Assembly (NCBI RefSeq): GCF_000252995.1
Contig: NC_015761.1
Coordinates: 620,001-684,000 of the forward strand
Reading direction: 5' to 3'
DNA from: Salmonella bongori NCTC 12419
GTDB lineage: Bacteria > Pseudomonadota > Gammaproteobacteria > Enterobacterales > Enterobacteriaceae
DNA length: 64,000 nucleotides
The notes under the pieces were generated by a model. It saw only the letters and a program-made list of their open reading frames with translations. It was not told the DNA's origin and searched no databases. Positions 34,076 through 42,309 of this stretch are shown piece after piece. Both the position numbers and the translations under genes were made by a program. Numbering within the stretch: the stretch's first letter is position 1; each line of letters begins with the position of its first letter.

Positions 34076-35465
34076 GATGCGCCTCCTTGTGCGCCGCACG
34101 TGCGGCTTCTCTCCCCGCAATGCGGCCAAAGGTTGTGCCGATAGACATGCCTACGCCTGCGGTATACCCTTTGCCAAGTACGTTTCCTGCCATCATCTCA
34201 CCGGCAACAAACAGGTTGCGGCTTGGATGGCCGGCAAAATGCACGGCGGCACGCTCATTCACTTTTAGCCCCAGGTAGGTAAAGGTGATGCCGGGGCGCA
34301 GCGCATAACCGTAGTAGGGGGGCGTATCAAGCGGGCGTGCCCAGTGGGTTTTCGCTGGTGTCAGGTTTTCAGTGGCGCAATTATCAAGCACGGTATGATC
34401 GAAGTTACCGGGTCGGCAGGCCTGGTTGTACTGCGCGACGGTATGGGTAAATTTGTCTGCGTCCAGACCCAACTGGCAGGCCAGATCCGCCAGTGTATGC
34501 GCCTGTGCGCCAGGGAAAACCGGCGGCATAAAGTGACCAATGGCTTTGCTGTCGATAATCGAATAGCCAATTTGCCCTGGCTGTTGAGCGACCAGACGTC
34601 CCCAGATGGCATAACGCTTCGGCCAGAAATCTTCGCCCTCATCATAAAAACGTTCGGCGTCGCGATTCACGACAATACCCAGCGATACGCAATCAACGCG
34701 AGTGCAAATACCGCCGTCGTACAGCGGCGCCCGCGCATCAATCGCCACGCAGTGCGACTGGGATGGATCGCCAATAATATCTGCTCCGGCATCTATCATA
34801 AATTTGAGCAATACACCCTGGTTAAAACGCGTGCCGCGGATGAGAAAGTTATCCGCAGGCCATTCGCCGCGCGCATTTTCTCCCCAGGCTTCCCGCAACC
34901 ACTCGCGGTTGGATTCAAATCCGCCTGCTGCCAGTACACAGCTTTTAGCGGTGATACGTTCAGTTCCGGCCAGCGCCGCCACAAACTCGCCATCGCGCAG
35001 CTCCAGCGCCTGTACCGGTGTGCTATAGCGGATCTGCACGCCCAGTCGCTCAGCGCTACGGTAATAGGCATTGACGAGTGCTTTGCCGCCCCCCATAAAA
35101 AACGCATTGGTGCGCGCGACGTGAAGCGCCCCTGATAGCGGCGGTTGAAAATTAACGCCGTGCTTGCGCATCCAGTCGCGGCATTGCGACGAGGTACGAA
35201 TGACCAGGCGTGCCAGCGTTTCGTTGGTATTACCGCCGGTGACTCGCCACAGGTCCTGCCAGAACTCCTCTTCAGGATAACTTTCTACCAGCACATCCTG
35301 CGGCGCATCATGCATACAGCGCAGGTTTCGTGTGTGCTGAGAATTTCCGCCGCGCCATTCTCGTGGCGCGGCTTCCAGTAGCAGAACCGATGCGCCCGCC
35401 TCCCGCGCGGTTAGGGCGGCGCATAACGCGGCATTGCCTCCGCCTATCACCAGTACATCAACCAT
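34062..35465 (-). CDS. tcuA: Tricarballylate dehydrogenase TcuA (FAD)
   Basis: TcuA oxidises tricarballylate to cis-aconitate, which enters the citric acid cycle. The toxic rumen metabolite thus becomes a carbon source. The 467-residue flavoprotein starts MVDVLVIGGGNAALCAALTA, with the FAD-binding motif GGGNAA, and has the C-terminal FAD motif GGxxAG-like MAGNVLGKGYTAGVGM of the fumarate-reductase/succinate-dehydrogenase flavoprotein family. The start at 35465 follows GGGAG at the right distance. First gene of tcuABC, downstream of the regulator tcuR. Confidence 0.94.
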   Translation of the reverse strand: MVDVLVIGGGNAALCAALTAREAGASVLLLEAAPREWRGGNSQHTRNLRCMHDAPQDVLVESYPEEEFWQDLWRVTGGNTNETLARLVIRTSSQCRDWMRKHGVNFQPPLSGALHVARTNAFFMGGGKALVNAYYRSAERLGVQIRYSTPVQALELRDGEFVAALAGTERITAKSCVLAAGGFESNREWLREAWGENARGEWPADNFLIRGTRFNQGVLLKFMIDAGADIIGDPSQSHCVAIDARAPLYDGGICTRVDCVSLGIVVNRDAERFYDEGEDFWPKRYAIWGRLVAQQPGQIGYSIIDSKAIGHFMPPVFPGAQAHTLADLACQLGLDADKFTHTVAQYNQACRPGNFDHTVLDNCATENLTPAKTHWARPLDTPPYYGYALRPGITFTYLGLKVNERAAVHFAGHPSRNLFVAGEMMAGNVLGKGYTAGVGMSIGTTFGRIAGREAARAAHKEAHHETA

Positions 35466-35562
35466 CTTATACTCCCGTACCATTTAACTATTTGTTAAAT
35501 TTGTAATTAAAATGTATACGGATAAATAAGCGGCTCGCTATCAGGTAGCGCTAAACGGGGGT

Positions 35563-36489
35563 TTAGTAAGCGTAAAGGGTAGCACCTGGCCATTCGCCGG
35601 CGTCGACTAACTGACGCATCACTTTTGTCAGTACCACTCTGGCGGCAAGCCCGGCTGGCGTCAGTTCATCGTCCGAGAGACTGACTAAAAAGTTGGGGCG
35701 GCTGAGTACCGGATTATGGACGCCGATCACGCTTAGCGCATCATTATCCAGGTGTGAAATCGCCGCACCGGGTTGTAACGTGGCACCGAGGCCATCACGC
35801 ACGGCGCGCATCAATAACGCCAGACCGTCAATTTCCGCAACGATCTCAACGTTAAGCGAATATTCCTGGCAGACAGCGTCCAGCCTGCCGCGCAGCCCGT
35901 GTCCCTGGCTGGGCATAATGAGCGGAATGCCTGCCAGTTGTTCTGGCGTGATGGGGTTATCAGGAAGCGTTGCCAACAGGGCGTGAGAGCCAATCAGAAA
36001 AAGCTGTTCTTCAAGAATTGGTCTGGCGCTCCAGCGCAGGATTTTATCTTTTTGAAAGACTACGGCTAAATCAATCTGGCGGGTATTAATCATTCTTTCC
36101 AGATTACCGGACAGGCTTTCCACCACATGCAAACGAACATCGGCATAGTTTTCCCGCATGGCATGAATAAACGGTATACCCAGTATGGACGCGGTACTGG
36201 GAGCCATCCCTACACTCACATGGCCCGAAAGACGCGCTTCTCTGGCGGCAAGGATCGCGTCGTCGGCATGGCGCAAAGCGAGTTGTGCTTGCGAATAAAA
36301 AGCCAGACCCGCATTGGTCGGTGTAACACCACGCGAAGTACGCTGCAACAGACGGATAGCGAGCTCGTTTTCCAGGCGGGACATCTGTTGGCTTAATGCT
36401 GAAACGCCAATATCCAGATCCTGCGCGGCGCTGCCCATACTGCCGGTTTCAATAATACGGACGAAATAGCGTAACTGGCGAAGCTCCAT
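35563..36489 (-). CDS. tcuR: LysR-type regulator TcuR
   Basis: TcuR controls tcuABC in response to tricarballylate in Salmonella. The 308-residue protein starts MELRQLRYFVRIIETGSMGS, with a LysR winged helix-turn-helix at about residues 1-60 and an effector-binding domain after it. It is encoded directly upstream of tcuA on the same strand with a 97-bp gap that should hold the tcuA promoter and TcuR sites. Confidence 0.93.
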   Translation of the reverse strand: MELRQLRYFVRIIETGSMGSAAQDLDIGVSALSQQMSRLENELAIRLLQRTSRGVTPTNAGLAFYSQAQLALRHADDAILAAREARLSGHVSVGMAPSTASILGIPFIHAMRENYADVRLHVVESLSGNLERMINTRQIDLAVVFQKDKILRWSARPILEEQLFLIGSHALLATLPDNPITPEQLAGIPLIMPSQGHGLRGRLDAVCQEYSLNVEIVAEIDGLALLMRAVRDGLGATLQPGAAISHLDNDALSVIGVHNPVLSRPNFLVSLSDDELTPAGLAARVVLTKVMRQLVDAGEWPGATLYAY

Positions 36490-36561
36490 TCCTGCTCTCC
36501 TGAGATGCGATAGCGTTTTTTTACATTAAATCAACATCAAGCGGCAGAAAAGAGGGGATAT

Positions 36562-36587
36562 AAAAAAGCCAACCGGGCGGTTGGCTC
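36562..36587 (-). terminator. fur intrinsic terminator
   Basis: On the minus strand AGCCAACCG/CGGTTGGCT with a short loop is followed by TTTTTTA. Its 8-9-bp stem is perfect. Confidence 0.9.
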
Positions 36588-36603
36588 TTTGAAAGATTTA
36601 TAC

Positions 36604-37056
36604 TTATTTGTTCGCGTCATCGTGCGCGTGTTCGTCTTCGCGGCAGTCGCCTTCAGCGCAGTGGCCGTAAAGATAGAGGCTGTGATTAGTTAAACGAATA
36701 CCGTGTTTCGCCGCAATTTCACGCTGGCGCGCTTCAATAGACTCATCACTAAATTCAATCACTTTTCCACAGTCAAGGCAGATAAGATGATCATGATGAT
36801 GCTGTTGCGTCAGTTCAAAAACGGATTTACCGCCTTCAAAATTATGGCGGGTTACGATACCGGCATCGTCAAACTGGTTCAGCACACGGTACACGGTTGC
36901 CAGACCGATTTCTTCACCCATGTCGATCAGGCGTTTGTATAAATCTTCCGCACTGACGTGATGGTTATCTGGTTCCTGAAGAACTTCCAGAATTTTTAAA
37001 CGAGGAAGCGTTACTTTCAGGCCAGCCTTCTTTAATGCGGTATTGTTGTCAGTCAT
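36604..37056 (-). CDS. fur: Ferric uptake regulator Fur
   Basis: Fur is the Fe(II)-dependent repressor of iron acquisition genes. The 150-residue protein starts MTDNNTALKKAGLKVTLPRLK, with the winged helix at about 1-80 and the dimerisation domain after it. Metal ligands are visible in TQQHHHDHLICLDCGK, and a Cys/His-rich tail CAEGDCREDEHAHDD follows. A Fur box at 37120 indicates autoregulation. The leader also holds a short uof-like frame. Confidence 0.98.
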   Translation of the reverse strand: MTDNNTALKKAGLKVTLPRLKILEVLQEPDNHHVSAEDLYKRLIDMGEEIGLATVYRVLNQFDDAGIVTRHNFEGGKSVFELTQQHHHDHLICLDCGKVIEFSDESIEARQREIAAKHGIRLTNHSLYLYGHCAEGDCREDEHAHDDANK

Positions 37057-37083
37057 GCGGAATCTGTCCTGTTGCTAAACGAT

Positions 37084-37134
37084 TCACTTCATTAGAGAAG
37101 TGACAGAAATTGCACTCAAGATAATGCGTATCAT
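37084..37134 (-). CDS. uof: uof-like leader frame upstream of fur (16 codons)
   Basis: The frame ATG ATA CGC ATT ATC begins inside the Fur box and encodes 16 residues (MIRIILSAISVTSLMK). In E. coli the corresponding leader uof is 28 codons, ends overlapping the fur start, couples fur translation, and is the target of RyhB. Here the frame stops 27 nt before the fur ATG because the run reads CACTTCTCTAATG, apparently one base shorter than E. coli (from memory). Whether it is translated is unknown. Confidence 0.45.
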   Translation of the reverse strand: MIRIILSAISVTSLMK

Positions 37135-37138
37135 TATA
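37120..37138 (-). promoter_or_regulatory. Fur box in the fur promoter region
   Basis: GATAATGCGTATCATTATA matches the 19-bp consensus GATAATGATAATCATTATC at 15 positions, with both inverted hexamer arms intact. Confidence 0.85.
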
Positions 37139-37337
37139 GGACTGCCATGCCGAAATGAAAACCGCAAGTCTCTCGCAGATATTAATAAAACTGTGGTGTT
37201 GCCTGCAAATCCCGGCGCCACCTGATTACACCCGGACATTGTACAGGGATAGGTGCGAAAGTTACAAATTTGTAGCAATTATTTTGATTGGTCTTGTCTA
37301 TTGATGCGGCGCAGACATAATGCTGCGCCACATGAGA

Positions 37338-37868
37338 TCAGGCGTTGAGGATATCGTCGAGATGCAATTCAGCCGAAACTTGCTTGACCCATTTTTCAAC
37401 GCGCTCGGCAGTCAGCTCAGGCTGGCGGTCTTCGTCAATCGCCAGGCCGACAAAATGATCGTCGTCGGCCAGACCTTTAGAGGCTTCAAAATGGTAGCCT
37501 GCGGTTGGCCAGTGACCTACAATCGTCGCGCCGCGCGGCTCAATAATGTCGCGAATCGTGCCAAGCGCATCACAAAAATATTCCGCGTAGTCTTCCTGAT
37601 CGCCACAGCCAAACAGCGCCACTAGCTTACCGTTAAAATCAATTTCTTCGAGCGTCGGGAAGAAGTCATCCCAGTCGCATTGCGCTTCGCCGTAGTACCA
37701 TGTCGGGATGCCCAGCAACAGAATGTCATACCCTTCCAGGTCTTCTTTACTGCTTTTCGCAATGTCATGCACATCGGCAACGTCTTTACCAAGCTGTTTT
37801 TGAATCATTTTTGCGATATTTTCGGTATTACCGGTGTCGCTGCCGAAAAAGATGCCAGTGATTGCCAT
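37338..37868 (-). CDS. fldA: Flavodoxin 1
   Basis: FldA is the FMN electron carrier for pyruvate-formate lyase activation, biotin synthase, IspG/IspH and methionine synthase reactivation. The 176-residue protein equals E. coli and starts MAITGIFFGSDTGNTENIAK, with the FMN phosphate loop SDTGNT. Aromatic residues in TWYYGE and CGDQEDYAEYFCDAL stack on the flavin. The start at 37868 is the family start; a 33-codon upstream extension is rejected. An inverted repeat TGGCGCAG/CTGCGCCG lies just past the stop (about 37305-37330) and could end the transcript. Confidence 0.97.
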   Translation of the reverse strand: MAITGIFFGSDTGNTENIAKMIQKQLGKDVADVHDIAKSSKEDLEGYDILLLGIPTWYYGEAQCDWDDFFPTLEEIDFNGKLVALFGCGDQEDYAEYFCDALGTIRDIIEPRGATIVGHWPTAGYHFEASKGLADDDHFVGLAIDEDRQPELTAERVEKWVKQVSAELHLDDILNA

Positions 37869-38018
37869 GAGTAAAATAACCTCTTGAAACTTATTGAAAT
37901 GGTGGTGGCGAATTGCCCACGGATAAGGGCAATCATAGCAGAACAGGCAGACATGCGGAAACAGCAATCACGTGGGACTGCACGCTCTGCTACACGAAAT
38001 ATGCAACAAAACTTGTTT

Positions 38019-38312
38019 TCAGACTAACCCCTGGCCGCGCAGCGCCATGAGCTGCTTCATTAATATTTCTTCAATGAGCTCGCTGCGGCTAATGTTACGC
38101 GCTTCGGCCAGCTCATTGAGCGCGTCAACCGCTTGTGCGTTGAGTTTTAATTCGACACGCTTAAGGCCACGAACTTTGTCGCGTTTTAACTGGTTGCGCT
38201 TGTTGATGCGTAACTGTTCATCGCGCGAAAGCGGATTCGTTTTAGGTCGTCCCGGGCGACGCTCGTGCGCGAACAGATCTAATGTCGTACGGTCCGTTTG
38301 TTCTTTGGCCAT
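38019..38312 (-). CDS. ybfE: YbfE, ribbon-helix-helix-like LexA-regulon protein
   Basis: A small basic protein of 97 residues, as in E. coli, of unknown function. The sequence has a charged N-terminus (TTLDLFAHERRPGRPKTNP) and a ribbon-helix-helix-like C-terminus (RVELKLNAQAVDALNELAEARNISRSELIEEIL), suggesting DNA binding. In E. coli ybfE is listed in the LexA regulon. The LexA site expected upstream is degenerate here (38428-38447). Confidence 0.88.
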   Translation of the reverse strand: MAKEQTDRTTLDLFAHERRPGRPKTNPLSRDEQLRINKRNQLKRDKVRGLKRVELKLNAQAVDALNELAEARNISRSELIEEILMKQLMALRGQGLV

Positions 38313-38402
38313 GATTTTGGTGACTTCGGGGGAAACAATCAGCCAGGCTTATGCCCGGATGGATAGCGCGCCATCATACATCAGCGAAGAAGCGACGCCA
38401 AC

Positions 38403-38430
38403 GCCCGTGCGCGTAATCGTGCGCGGGCGA
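38403..38430. other. GC-rich inverted repeat between ybfF and ybfE
   Basis: CGCCCGTGCGCG and CGTGCGCGGGCG pair almost perfectly around a TAAT loop. It could form a strong hairpin at the ybfF mRNA 3' end; on the plus strand it is followed by a T-rich stretch. Confidence 0.5.
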
Positions 38431-38447
38431 TGAGTTTTTAATCAGTT
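38428..38447 (-). promoter_or_regulatory. Degenerate LexA-type site upstream of ybfE
   Basis: On the minus strand AACTGATTAAAAACTCATCG occupies the place of the E. coli ybfE LexA box (recalled as AACTGATTAAAAACCCAGCG). The left CTG half-site is intact but the right CAG is CAT. It overlaps the ybfF stop. Confidence 0.4.
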
Positions 38448-39215
38448 AGCGGTATCGTGCAGGTAACGGCGGATGGCGCGCAAGACCGCCTCAGGTTTTT
38501 CAGCATGTACCCAGTGACCCGCACCGGCAATCACATGCGCTCGCGCCAGCGGGAATTGCGCCAGCAGAGCGTCGCGGTATGTTTCCGTTACATACGGCGA
38601 GTTGCCGCCAGGGATAAACAGCGCCGGCTGTTCCCAGGCCGGAATGGTTTCCCAGCCCACGATATGCGGATACTGATCCCATAATACCGGGACATTAAAA
38701 CGCCATTGCCCCTCACTCCAGGATTTTAACAGAAACTGAATCACCCCTTCTTCGCTAAGATGCTGGCGCATAACACCTGCTGCCTGTTGGCGGGACGTGG
38801 CGTTGGATTCGCTCACGGCGTTAATAGCCGCGAAAATCCGATCGTGGCGGCGAACGTGATAATCCACGGGGGCGATATCAATCGCAACCAGACGATCGAT
38901 GCGATCGGGCGCCAGCGCTGTTAGTGCCATGACCGCTTTACCGCCCATTGAATGACCAATAAAAGTCGCTTTTTCGATCTGCTGTGCATCAAGTGTATCC
39001 AGCAGATCCTGGGCCATTGCCGGATAATGCATGACCGGATCGCGCGGCGACAAACCATGGTTGCGCATATCCACCTGGATGATGTCGTGATCGGACACCA
39101 GATCGCGCGCCAGTACGCCGAGGTTGTCCAGGCTGCCAAACAGCCCATGAACGAGAACGATGGGGGAATTATTGTGCAGGTTTTGTGCAGATTGCGCTCG
39201 GATATTTAATTTCAT
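38442..39215 (-). CDS. ybfF: Esterase YbfF (alpha/beta hydrolase)
   Basis: A cytoplasmic alpha/beta-hydrolase of 257 residues against 254 in E. coli, where the enzyme hydrolyses short acyl esters and acyl-CoA in vitro. The nucleophile elbow is FIGHSMGGKAV (GxSxG) near residue 90, the oxyanion loop is VHGLFGS near the N-terminus, and the catalytic His is in GAGHWVHAEKP. It is divergent from seqA. Confidence 0.94.
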   Translation of the reverse strand: MKLNIRAQSAQNLHNNSPIVLVHGLFGSLDNLGVLARDLVSDHDIIQVDMRNHGLSPRDPVMHYPAMAQDLLDTLDAQQIEKATFIGHSMGGKAVMALTALAPDRIDRLVAIDIAPVDYHVRRHDRIFAAINAVSESNATSRQQAAGVMRQHLSEEGVIQFLLKSWSEGQWRFNVPVLWDQYPHIVGWETIPAWEQPALFIPGGNSPYVTETYRDALLAQFPLARAHVIAGAGHWVHAEKPEAVLRAIRRYLHDTAN

Positions 39216-39399
39216 GGCAAAGTTCTTTTTTTCGCACTGTCGGGTTAGGGTATTATGTTGACCATTCTGCCACTGGGCTGCAAGCGCTAAGGTTTACTCC
39301 GAGTTTTTTTGTCAGCCGGGCTTAACGCTATCCGCTGTTGGGATTTGTTCCTATAATCCCAATGACTTGTATTCAGCAAAGACATCGCACTGGATTAAG

Positions 39400-39939
39400 A
39401 TGAAAACGATTGAAGTTGATGATGAACTCTATAGCTATATTGCCAGCCATACCAAGCATATCGGCGAGAGCGCATCCGACATTTTACGGCGTATGTTGAA
39501 GTTTTCCGCCACGACACAGCCTGCTTTGGCAGCGAAAGGGGCGCCTGCGGCGCAACCTGTCGCTGAAGCGAAACCGGTCAACCCGGTAAAAGACAACGTT
39601 CGCGCCATGCGTGAACTGCTTTTGTCTGACGAATATGCCGAGCAGAAAAAAGCGGTTAACCGCTTTATGCTGATTCTGACTACACTCTATTCACTGGATC
39701 ACCACGCGTTTGCTGAGGCGACGGAGTCGTTGCATGGCCGCACGCGCGTCTATTTTGCGGCGGATGAGCAAACGCTGCTGAAAAATGGGAATCAAACTAA
39801 ACCTAAGCACGTTCCCGGCACGCCGTACTGGGTGATCACCAACACCAACACCGGCCGTAAATGCAGCATGATTGAACACATCATGCAGTCAATGCAATTC
39901 CCGGCGGAATTGATTGAAAAGGTTTGCGGAACAATTTAA
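39400..39939 (+). CDS. seqA: Replication initiation regulator SeqA
   Basis: SeqA binds hemimethylated GATC pairs, sequesters oriC and restrains re-initiation. The 179-residue protein (181 in E. coli) starts MKTIEVDDELYSYIASHTKH. The N-terminal oligomerisation domain covers about 1-35, then an Ala/Pro linker (variable), then the DNA-binding domain with NTNTGRKCSMIEHIMQSM. The start at 39400 is chosen over an 11-codon upstream extension that has no family support. It is 24 bp from pgm and cotranscribed with it. Confidence 0.97.
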   Translation: MKTIEVDDELYSYIASHTKHIGESASDILRRMLKFSATTQPALAAKGAPAAQPVAEAKPVNPVKDNVRAMRELLLSDEYAEQKKAVNRFMLILTTLYSLDHHAFAEATESLHGRTRVYFAADEQTLLKNGNQTKPKHVPGTPYWVITNTNTGRKCSMIEHIMQSMQFPAELIEKVCGTI

Positions 39940-39963
39940 TCCTTGCATTAGAAGGACCAGGCA

Positions 39964-41604
39964 ATGGCAATCCACAACCGCGCAGGACAACCCGCGCAAC
40001 AGAGTGATTTGATTAACGTCGCCCAACTGACGGCGCAGTATTATGTACTGAAACCGGAGGCAGGGAATGCAGAACATGCCGTGAAATTTGGCACCTCCGG
40101 TCATCGCGGTAGCGCAGGTCGTCATAGTTTCAACGAACCGCATATTCTGGCAATCGCCCAGGCGATTGCTGAAGAGCGGGCAAAAAACGGTATTACCGGC
40201 CCCTGCTATGTGGGTAAAGATACTCACGCGCTCTCGGAGCCTGCATTCATTTCTGTGTTGGAGGTGCTGGCGGCAAACGGTGTCGACGTTATTGTGCAGG
40301 AAAATAATGGCTTCACGCCAACGCCTGCCGTGTCAAATGCTATCCTGGTCCATAACAAAAAAGGCGGTCCGCTGGCGGACGGTATTGTGATTACGCCGTC
40401 GCACAACCCGCCGGAAGACGGTGGAATTAAATATAATCCACCCAATGGCGGGCCGGCGGACACCAACGTCACTAAAGTTGTAGAAGACCGCGCCAATGCA
40501 CTGCTGGCTGATGGTCTGAAAGGTGTTAAACGTATTTCTCTTGATGCGGCCATGGCGTCAGGCCACGTTAAAGCGCTGGATCTGGTACAGCCGTTTGTAG
40601 AGGGGCTGGCAGATATTGTTGATATGGCGGCAATTCAGAAAGCCGGTCTGACGCTGGGCGTTGATCCGCTGGGCGGCTCCGGTATCGAATACTGGAAACG
40701 TATCGCTGAGCATTACAAACTTAACCTGACCCTTGTCAACGATCAGGTTGATCAGACCTTCCGCTTTATGCATCTTGATAAAGACGGCGCGATCCGTATG
40801 GACTGCTCCTCTGAATGCGCGATGGCGGGTCTGCTGGCGCTGCGTGATAAATTCGATCTGGCTTTTGCCAACGATCCGGACTATGACCGTCATGGCATCG
40901 TAACTCCCGCAGGGCTGATGAACCCAAACCATTATCTGGCGGTGGCGATTAATTACCTGTTCCGGCATCGTCCGCAGTGGGGGAAAGATGTTGCTGTCGG
41001 TAAAACTCTGGTCTCTTCCGCGATGATTGACCGTGTGGTTAATGATTTAGGACGTAAGCTGGTGGAAGTGCCGGTGGGCTTCAAATGGTTTGTTGATGGT
41101 CTGTTTGATGGTAGCTTCGGCTTCGGTGGAGAAGAGAGCGCGGGCGCATCTTTCCTGCGCTTCGACGGTACGCCGTGGTCCACTGATAAAGACGGGATCA
41201 TCATGTGTCTGCTGGCGGCGGAAATCACCGCGGTCACCGGGAAAAACCCCCAGGAACATTACAACGAACTGGCCGCGCGTTTTGGTGCGCCGAGCTATAA
41301 CCGTTTGCAGGCTGGCGCAACTTCAGCACAAAAAGCGGCATTATCTAAACTGTCTCCGGAAATGGTCAGCGCCAGCACGCTGGCGGGCGATCCGATTACC
41401 GCGCGTCTTACCGCAGCGCCGGGTAACGGCGCATCGATTGGCGGCCTGAAGGTAATGACCGACAATGGTTGGTTTGCCGCGCGTCCATCTGGTACGGAAG
41501 ACGCGTACAAGATCTACTGTGAAAGCTTCCTCGGCGAAGAGCACCGCAAGCAGATTGAGAAAGAAGCCGTGGAAATTGTCAGCGAAGTATTGAAAAACGC
41601 CTGA
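39964..41604 (+). CDS. pgm: Phosphoglucomutase (alpha-D-glucose)
   Basis: Pgm interconverts glucose-1-phosphate and glucose-6-phosphate, linking glycolysis to glycogen, trehalose and UDP-glucose for LPS. The 546-residue protein equals E. coli. The phosphoserine is Ser146 in VITPSHNPPEDGG, the metal loop is NDPDYDRHG, and the substrate loop is GGEESAG. It follows seqA in the same operon and ends at an intrinsic terminator. Confidence 0.98.
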   Translation: MAIHNRAGQPAQQSDLINVAQLTAQYYVLKPEAGNAEHAVKFGTSGHRGSAGRHSFNEPHILAIAQAIAEERAKNGITGPCYVGKDTHALSEPAFISVLEVLAANGVDVIVQENNGFTPTPAVSNAILVHNKKGGPLADGIVITPSHNPPEDGGIKYNPPNGGPADTNVTKVVEDRANALLADGLKGVKRISLDAAMASGHVKALDLVQPFVEGLADIVDMAAIQKAGLTLGVDPLGGSGIEYWKRIAEHYKLNLTLVNDQVDQTFRFMHLDKDGAIRMDCSSECAMAGLLALRDKFDLAFANDPDYDRHGIVTPAGLMNPNHYLAVAINYLFRHRPQWGKDVAVGKTLVSSAMIDRVVNDLGRKLVEVPVGFKWFVDGLFDGSFGFGGEESAGASFLRFDGTPWSTDKDGIIMCLLAAEITAVTGKNPQEHYNELAARFGAPSYNRLQAGATSAQKAALSKLSPEMVSASTLAGDPITARLTAAPGNGASIGGLKVMTDNGWFAARPSGTEDAYKIYCESFLGEEHRKQIEKEAVEIVSEVLKNA

Positions 41605-41620
41605 CAGATAATGTTGAAGA

Positions 41621-41645
41621 AAAAGGAGCCGTCAGGCTCCTTTTT
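41621..41645 (+). terminator. pgm intrinsic terminator
   Basis: AAAAAGGAGCC-GTCA-GGCTCCTTTTT is a perfect stem-loop with a T-tract, active on the plus strand and possibly also for the convergent minus-strand gene. Confidence 0.92.
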
Positions 41646-41655
41646 GTATAACCGT

Positions 41656-41736
41656 ATTGCCGATGGCGCTGCGCTTATCAGGCTTATAAAATCGTCTGTA
41701 GGCCGGATAAAGCGCTTGCGCCGCCATCCGGCAATC
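41656..41736. repeat. REP element downstream of pgm
   Basis: TGCCGATGGCGCTGCGCTTA and GTAGGCCGGATAAAGCGC with a GCCGCCATCCGGCA end form a typical BIME-like pair between convergent genes. Confidence 0.75.
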
Positions 41737-41758
41737 GGCAGGTGTGCGTTATATGGAC

Positions 41759-42244
41759 TTATTCGCTCTGAGTCGCCAGATGTCGGCGGCAGGTGAGGGC
41801 GTCGCATTCAATACGCACCACGCAAACCGCTTTCATCATATCTTCCCGATAACTGAAGGTTTTTCCCGGATCGGTCTGGCGCATAATGATGTCCAGACCG
41901 TAGCGCATTTCTTCGTGCGTTTGTAATATCGATGCCAGCCCGGTGGCGAAAACACTGGTGTAGGCGTAGCTATAATCACAGGGATCGTCGGCGCGCAGTA
42001 ATGCGTGGTCGCCGTCAATTTCAATGCACACCGCCGGGTTCTTGCGTAACAGACGCATCTTTTTCCCGGTGCGGGCACCGTGAAAATAAAATATCCAGCG
42101 CCCGCCCTGATACTCATAGCCAAAATTTACGGGGACAACATACGGGCAGATATTGTCGTTAAACCCTATCCGACACACCTCATGTTTGCTGAGAATAGCG
42201 AGTATTTCTGCTATATCAGCGACTTCCCGTTCTGGATTGCTCAT
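41759..42244 (-). CDS. Pyridoxamine 5'-phosphate oxidase/NimA-like flavin-binding protein
   Basis: A 161-residue protein similar to FMN-binding split-barrel proteins of the NimA (5-nitroimidazole reductase-like) group; the substrate is unknown. Typical segments are EICRIGF-like KHEVCRIGFNDNICPYVVPVNFGYEYQ cut into barrel strands, FYFHGARTGKKMRLL and a CVEIDGD-like strand. An ATG 22 codons upstream is in frame but overlaps the potE stop; MSNPEREVADIAEIL is the more likely start. Monocistronic, 65 bp after potE on the same strand. E. coli K-12 lacks it at this position as far as I recall. Confidence 0.7.
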   Translation of the reverse strand: MSNPEREVADIAEILAILSKHEVCRIGFNDNICPYVVPVNFGYEYQGGRWIFYFHGARTGKKMRLLRKNPAVCIEIDGDHALLRADDPCDYSYAYTSVFATGLASILQTHEEMRYGLDIIMRQTDPGKTFSYREDMMKAVCVVRIECDALTCRRHLATQSE

Positions 42245-42309
42245 TTCTATTATCTTATTCAAAGAGTGAAAATTGCCCGGACTGCTGATGATGCAGCCCG
42301 GGCGCGCCA

